NCBI GenBank assembly: GCA_964510225.1 | Contig: CAZEAN010000001.1 | Coordinates: 1-64,000 of the forward strand | Reading direction: 5' to 3' | DNA from: CAZEAN01 sp964510225 | GTDB taxonomy: Bacteria > Planctomycetota > Planctomycetia > Isosphaerales > Isosphaeraceae | Length of the DNA stretch: 64,000 nucleotides | In this document: one piece after another, positions 61,527 to 64,000 of the stretch | Layout of the letters: every line of letters begins with the position of its first letter | Numbering within the stretch: the first letter of the stretch is position 1 | The notes under the pieces: generated by a model | What the model saw: only the letters and a program-made list of their open reading frames with translations | The model's database searches: none | Told to the model about the DNA's origin: nothing | Position numbers and translations under genes: made by a program

Positions 61527-63545
61527 ATGGCTGCTACCCCCATAGCCCAGGAGATTGCCGAACTCCGGGCGGAGATCGAGAAGCATAACCGGCTTTACTT
61601 CGTCGACGCTGCTCCAATCATTAGCGATCGACAATTCGATGCGCTGATGAAGCGTCTCGAAGCCCTCGAAGCAGCGCATCCCGAATTCAGCGACCCCGAT
61701 AGTCCGACTCAACGTGTCGGCGGTGCGGCACTCTCGTCGTTCGAGGCCGTTCACCACACGGTCCCGATGCTCTCGATCAATAACACCTATACGGTCGATG
61801 AAATCCGGGAGTGGGATCAACGGATCCGAAAGAGCCTGACGGAGAATGAAGCGCTACGGTATGTGGTCGAGCTTAAAGTCGACGGTGTGGCGGTGACGCT
61901 CCGGTATGAGCACGGCAAGCTGACACTTGGCGCGACCCGAGGCGACGGTGAGAAGGGTGACGATATCACCTCAAATGTCCGAACGATCCGCGGGATTCCA
62001 CTCCAGCTTGCCAGTGATCCCCCTGAGCTTCTCGAAGTCCGAGGGGAAGTCTACATGACCAATAGCGAGCTTATCCGGCTCAATGAGATTCGGATGGAGA
62101 CTAACCTCCCGCCGTTTGCGAATCCTCGGAATGCGACCGCGGGCTCTCTTAAACTGTTGGACCCTAGACTCTGCGCCAAACGTCGGCTCTTCTTCGTTGC
62201 ACATGGGCTCGGCGCTCTCGAAGGGATCGACGCCACCTCGTACGTCGATCTCATGCAGCAGATCAAGCTTCAAGGAATTCCAGTCAGTCCCGAGACTTCA
62301 GTCTTCGACGATATCGAAGCCGTAATCGAGCATGCCGAACGCTGGGATACAAGGCGTTTGGAACTCGACTACCAGACGGACGGCCTCGTGATCAAAGTCA
62401 ATGACCTCGGTCAGCGAAATCGACTCGGCCAACGCTCGAAAAGCCCTCGATGGGCAATCGCCTATAAGTACGCGGCAGAGCAGGCCGTGACTAAGGTTCT
62501 CGGGATTACGGTGCAAGTCGGCAAGACGGGGAAATTGACACCGGTCGCCGAGTTGGAACCGGTCCCACTCGCCGGGACAACCGTGAAACGGGCGAGCTTG
62601 CACAATCCCGACGAGATCAACCGGCTTGGAGTCAGCATAGGTGACACCGTTGTGGTGCAAAAGGCGGGTGAAATCATCCCGCAAGTGGTCAGAGTAGAAG
62701 CTGAGTCCCGACGGGGCACCGAGATCCACTTCGAGTTTCCCAATCGATGTCCAAGCTGCAATTCAGTTGTCGAGCGGATACCAGGGGAGGTGGATGTTCG
62801 GTGTTCGAATCCGCCCTCTCAATGTCCTGAACAATTGAAGGAGTGGATTCGCTGGTATGCACACCGCGATGCGATGGATATTGATGGACTTGGTGAAAAA
62901 TTGATCCATCAACTCGTCGATCGTGGTTTGCTAACTTCCCTTGGTGATCTCTATCGGCTTGATGAGGCAACCCTTACGGCGTTGGACCGGATGGGAAAGA
63001 AGTCGGCGGCCAATCTCATCGCCTCGATCGAGTCGAGCAAGCACCGGACTCTTGATCGACTCCTCACCGGCCTGACCATCAGACATGTCGGCACGCGCAA
63101 TGCCGAGATCCTCGCGCGATGGTTCGGGTCGATTGTCGAGATCCGGAACGCCTCGCTCGATACCCTCAAAGCGATTCCAGAGATTGGTGACGTCGTCGCT
63201 GAAAGTGTCCGTGAATTTTTGGATAACCCGATTAACCAAGCGATCCTCGATGACCTCCTTGGTGCGGGCGTTGCACCCGAACCGATGCCCGAGTTCATCG
63301 TCTCCGAGGATGTCCCCTTAGCAGGCAAAACGGTGGTGATTACGGGGACGTTGGCTCAGCGAACACGCTCTCAGGCCGAAGATCAAGTGAAGCGCGCAGG
63401 GGGAAGAGTGAGTGGTTCAGTTTCGAAGAACACCAGTTTTTTACTCGCGGGAGAGGACGGAGGCAGTAAACTCGATAAGGCCCGTAAACTCCAGATCACG
63501 ATTATCGACGAAGCCGAGTTTGATCGGCTGCTTGGCCTCGCCTGA
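61527..63545 (+). CDS. ligA: NAD-dependent DNA ligase
   Basis: Seals nicks using NAD+ in replication and repair; essential. The ATG at 61527 has AGGAG 11 bases upstream; GTG at 61515 overlaps that RBS and is less likely. It has about 672 residues. Domain Ia (HNRLYFVDAAPIISDRQFD) is followed by the adenylation domain with K117 in ELKVDG. The OB fold comes next, then a Cys4 zinc finger (CPSCNSVVERIPGEVDVRC and CPEQ). HhH repeats (LTALDRMGKKSAANLIASIE) and a C-terminal BRCT domain (DVPLAGKTVVITGTLAQRTR) complete it. All parts are intact. Confidence 0.97.
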   Translation: MAATPIAQEIAELRAEIEKHNRLYFVDAAPIISDRQFDALMKRLEALEAAHPEFSDPDSPTQRVGGAALSSFEAVHHTVPMLSINNTYTVDEIREWDQRIRKSLTENEALRYVVELKVDGVAVTLRYEHGKLTLGATRGDGEKGDDITSNVRTIRGIPLQLASDPPELLEVRGEVYMTNSELIRLNEIRMETNLPPFANPRNATAGSLKLLDPRLCAKRRLFFVAHGLGALEGIDATSYVDLMQQIKLQGIPVSPETSVFDDIEAVIEHAERWDTRRLELDYQTDGLVIKVNDLGQRNRLGQRSKSPRWAIAYKYAAEQAVTKVLGITVQVGKTGKLTPVAELEPVPLAGTTVKRASLHNPDEINRLGVSIGDTVVVQKAGEIIPQVVRVEAESRRGTEIHFEFPNRCPSCNSVVERIPGEVDVRCSNPPSQCPEQLKEWIRWYAHRDAMDIDGLGEKLIHQLVDRGLLTSLGDLYRLDEATLTALDRMGKKSAANLIASIESSKHRTLDRLLTGLTIRHVGTRNAEILARWFGSIVEIRNASLDTLKAIPEIGDVVAESVREFLDNPINQAILDDLLGAGVAPEPMPEFIVSEDVPLAGKTVVITGTLAQRTRSQAEDQVKRAGGRVSGSVSKNTSFLLAGEDGGSKLDKARKLQITIIDEAEFDRLLGLA

Positions 63546-63565
63546 ACCAAGTTCCTGGTCATTCC

Positions 63566-63585
63566 AGCCGTGGGTAATCACGGCT
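63566..63585 (+). terminator. Hairpin after ligA
   Basis: AGCCGTG (63566-63572) and CACGGCT (63579-63585) pair perfectly over a 6-base loop, 21 bases after the ligA stop and before the kinase start at 63612. The run that follows is TTGGTCT, so it is a weak terminator at best. Confidence 0.4.
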
Positions 63586-63611
63586 TGGTCTCCAACGAGG
63601 TCTGATCATCT

Positions 63612-64000
63612 ATGAGCCTCGACTCTTCTCCATCCTCGACTGACTCATCACTGCAACACCCTAAGCCCGAGAATTTTGAGACAGAACGCGACCCGACCAC
63701 AACGGAGACCCGCGAAACATCGACGATTGATCCCGATCGCACAGAAGCCGACCTCGGTTTCACGCTCTATGGATTTCCGATCTCGGCAGGCAAGATCTTC
63801 GGGAAGTACATCCTCTTAGAGGAGCTAGGTCGAGGTGGGATGGGGGTCGTCTACAAGGCCCGTCAGGAGGATCTCGGCCGGATCGTCGCGCTCAAAATGA
63901 TTCTTTCGAGCCACCTCGCATCCCCTGAACAAGTTAAGAGGTTTTATGCCGAGGCTCGGTCGGCAGCGATGCTTAGACATCCGGAAATCGTTGCGATCCA
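63612..64000 (+). CDS. Ser/Thr protein kinase, N-terminal part (cut by window edge)
   Basis: Open from the ATG at 63612 to the window end (about 129 residues). After a Ser/Thr/Glu-rich lead of about 60 residues comes the start of a Hanks-type kinase domain: YILLEELGRGGMGVVYKARQ (glycine loop), then RIVALKMI with the ATP-anchoring lysine, and EARSAAMLRHPEIVAI. Planctomycetes have many such kinases, often with C-terminal WD40, TPR or membrane segments; the rest lies outside the window. It is downstream of ligA. Confidence 0.9.
   Translation, partial: MSLDSSPSSTDSSLQHPKPENFETERDPTTTETRETSTIDPDRTEADLGFTLYGFPISAGKIFGKYILLEELGRGGMGVVYKARQEDLGRIVALKMILSSHLASPEQVKRFYAEARSAAMLRHPEIVAI

Overview
The window looks like a chromosomal segment of a planctomycete (phylum Planctomycetota). 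The supporting signs are a Ser/Thr kinase fused to a formylglycine-generating (sulfatase-modifying) domain, a planctomycete-type ECF sigma factor (here decayed), several Gfo/Idh/MocA oxidoreductases (one with a Tat signal), an N-terminal LEPR-XLL-type motif (LETRQLLSGA), secreted low-complexity proteins, and essential genes that are scattered rather than kept in the usual operons. The base composition is moderately GC-rich by eye. I cannot assign a genus.

Layout. 1-4.0 kb: nucleoside salvage (partial purine nucleoside phosphorylase, CNT transporter, pyrimidine phosphorylase) and gluQ. 4.1-7.2 kb: a membrane protein, a small zinc peptidase, a decayed IS5-like element with recognisable terminal inverted repeats, and an ECF sigma pseudogene that the element appears to have cut. 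7.5-12 kb: RND efflux adaptor and pump. 12-17.5 kb: glgX, an HTTM/DoxX-like membrane protein, a CHAD protein and an alpha/beta hydrolase. 17.8 kb: tRNA-Glu(CTC). 18-22.7 kb: secreted SnoaL-like protein, a large secreted repeat/TPR protein with a 36-bp tandem array, and an oxidoreductase. 22.8-25.8 kb: amino-sugar cluster (PIG-L deacetylase, nagB, reductase). 25.8-30.4 kb: a Mn/Zn/Fe-type ABC importer in which both permeases carry DtxR-like tails. 30.6-36 kb: small secreted proteins, an ECF-type sigma factor, a Tat oxidoreductase broken by one in-frame stop, an autoregulated-looking TetR gene and an S41 peptidase. 36.3 kb: tRNA-His. 36.5-42.5 kb: oxidoreductase, polyacidic protein, TPR protein, a second purine nucleoside phosphorylase and ileS.

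42.5-48.6 kb is an accessory island between ileS and purN: a decayed Uma2 gene, a kinase-FGE gene and, divergently, a CHAT-protease/STAND-NTPase/TPR protein followed by a small partner. This resembles known prokaryotic conflict (immunity-like) architectures. 48.6-52.7 kb: purN, infC (apparently starting at ATC), DinB, a WD40-like protein and a cobalamin adenosyltransferase.

53.2-58.2 kb holds the most interesting locus, a compact kai operon: a PAS protein whose C-terminal helical domain resembles the KaiA C-terminal/RsbU N-terminal domain, then kaiB, kaiC (both P-loops and the autophosphorylation Ser-Thr pair retained) and a PAS-GAF-histidine kinase-receiver hybrid. If the KaiA-like assignment holds, this is a complete input-oscillator-output clock or timer outside cyanobacteria, with PAS replacing the KaiA pseudo-receiver. 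58.2-64 kb: LEPR-XLL protein, cysteine synthase translationally coupled to a JAMM peptidase, ndk, ligA, and the start of another Ser/Thr kinase cut by the window edge.

All assignments come from reading the sequence and remembered family motifs; no database search was run.
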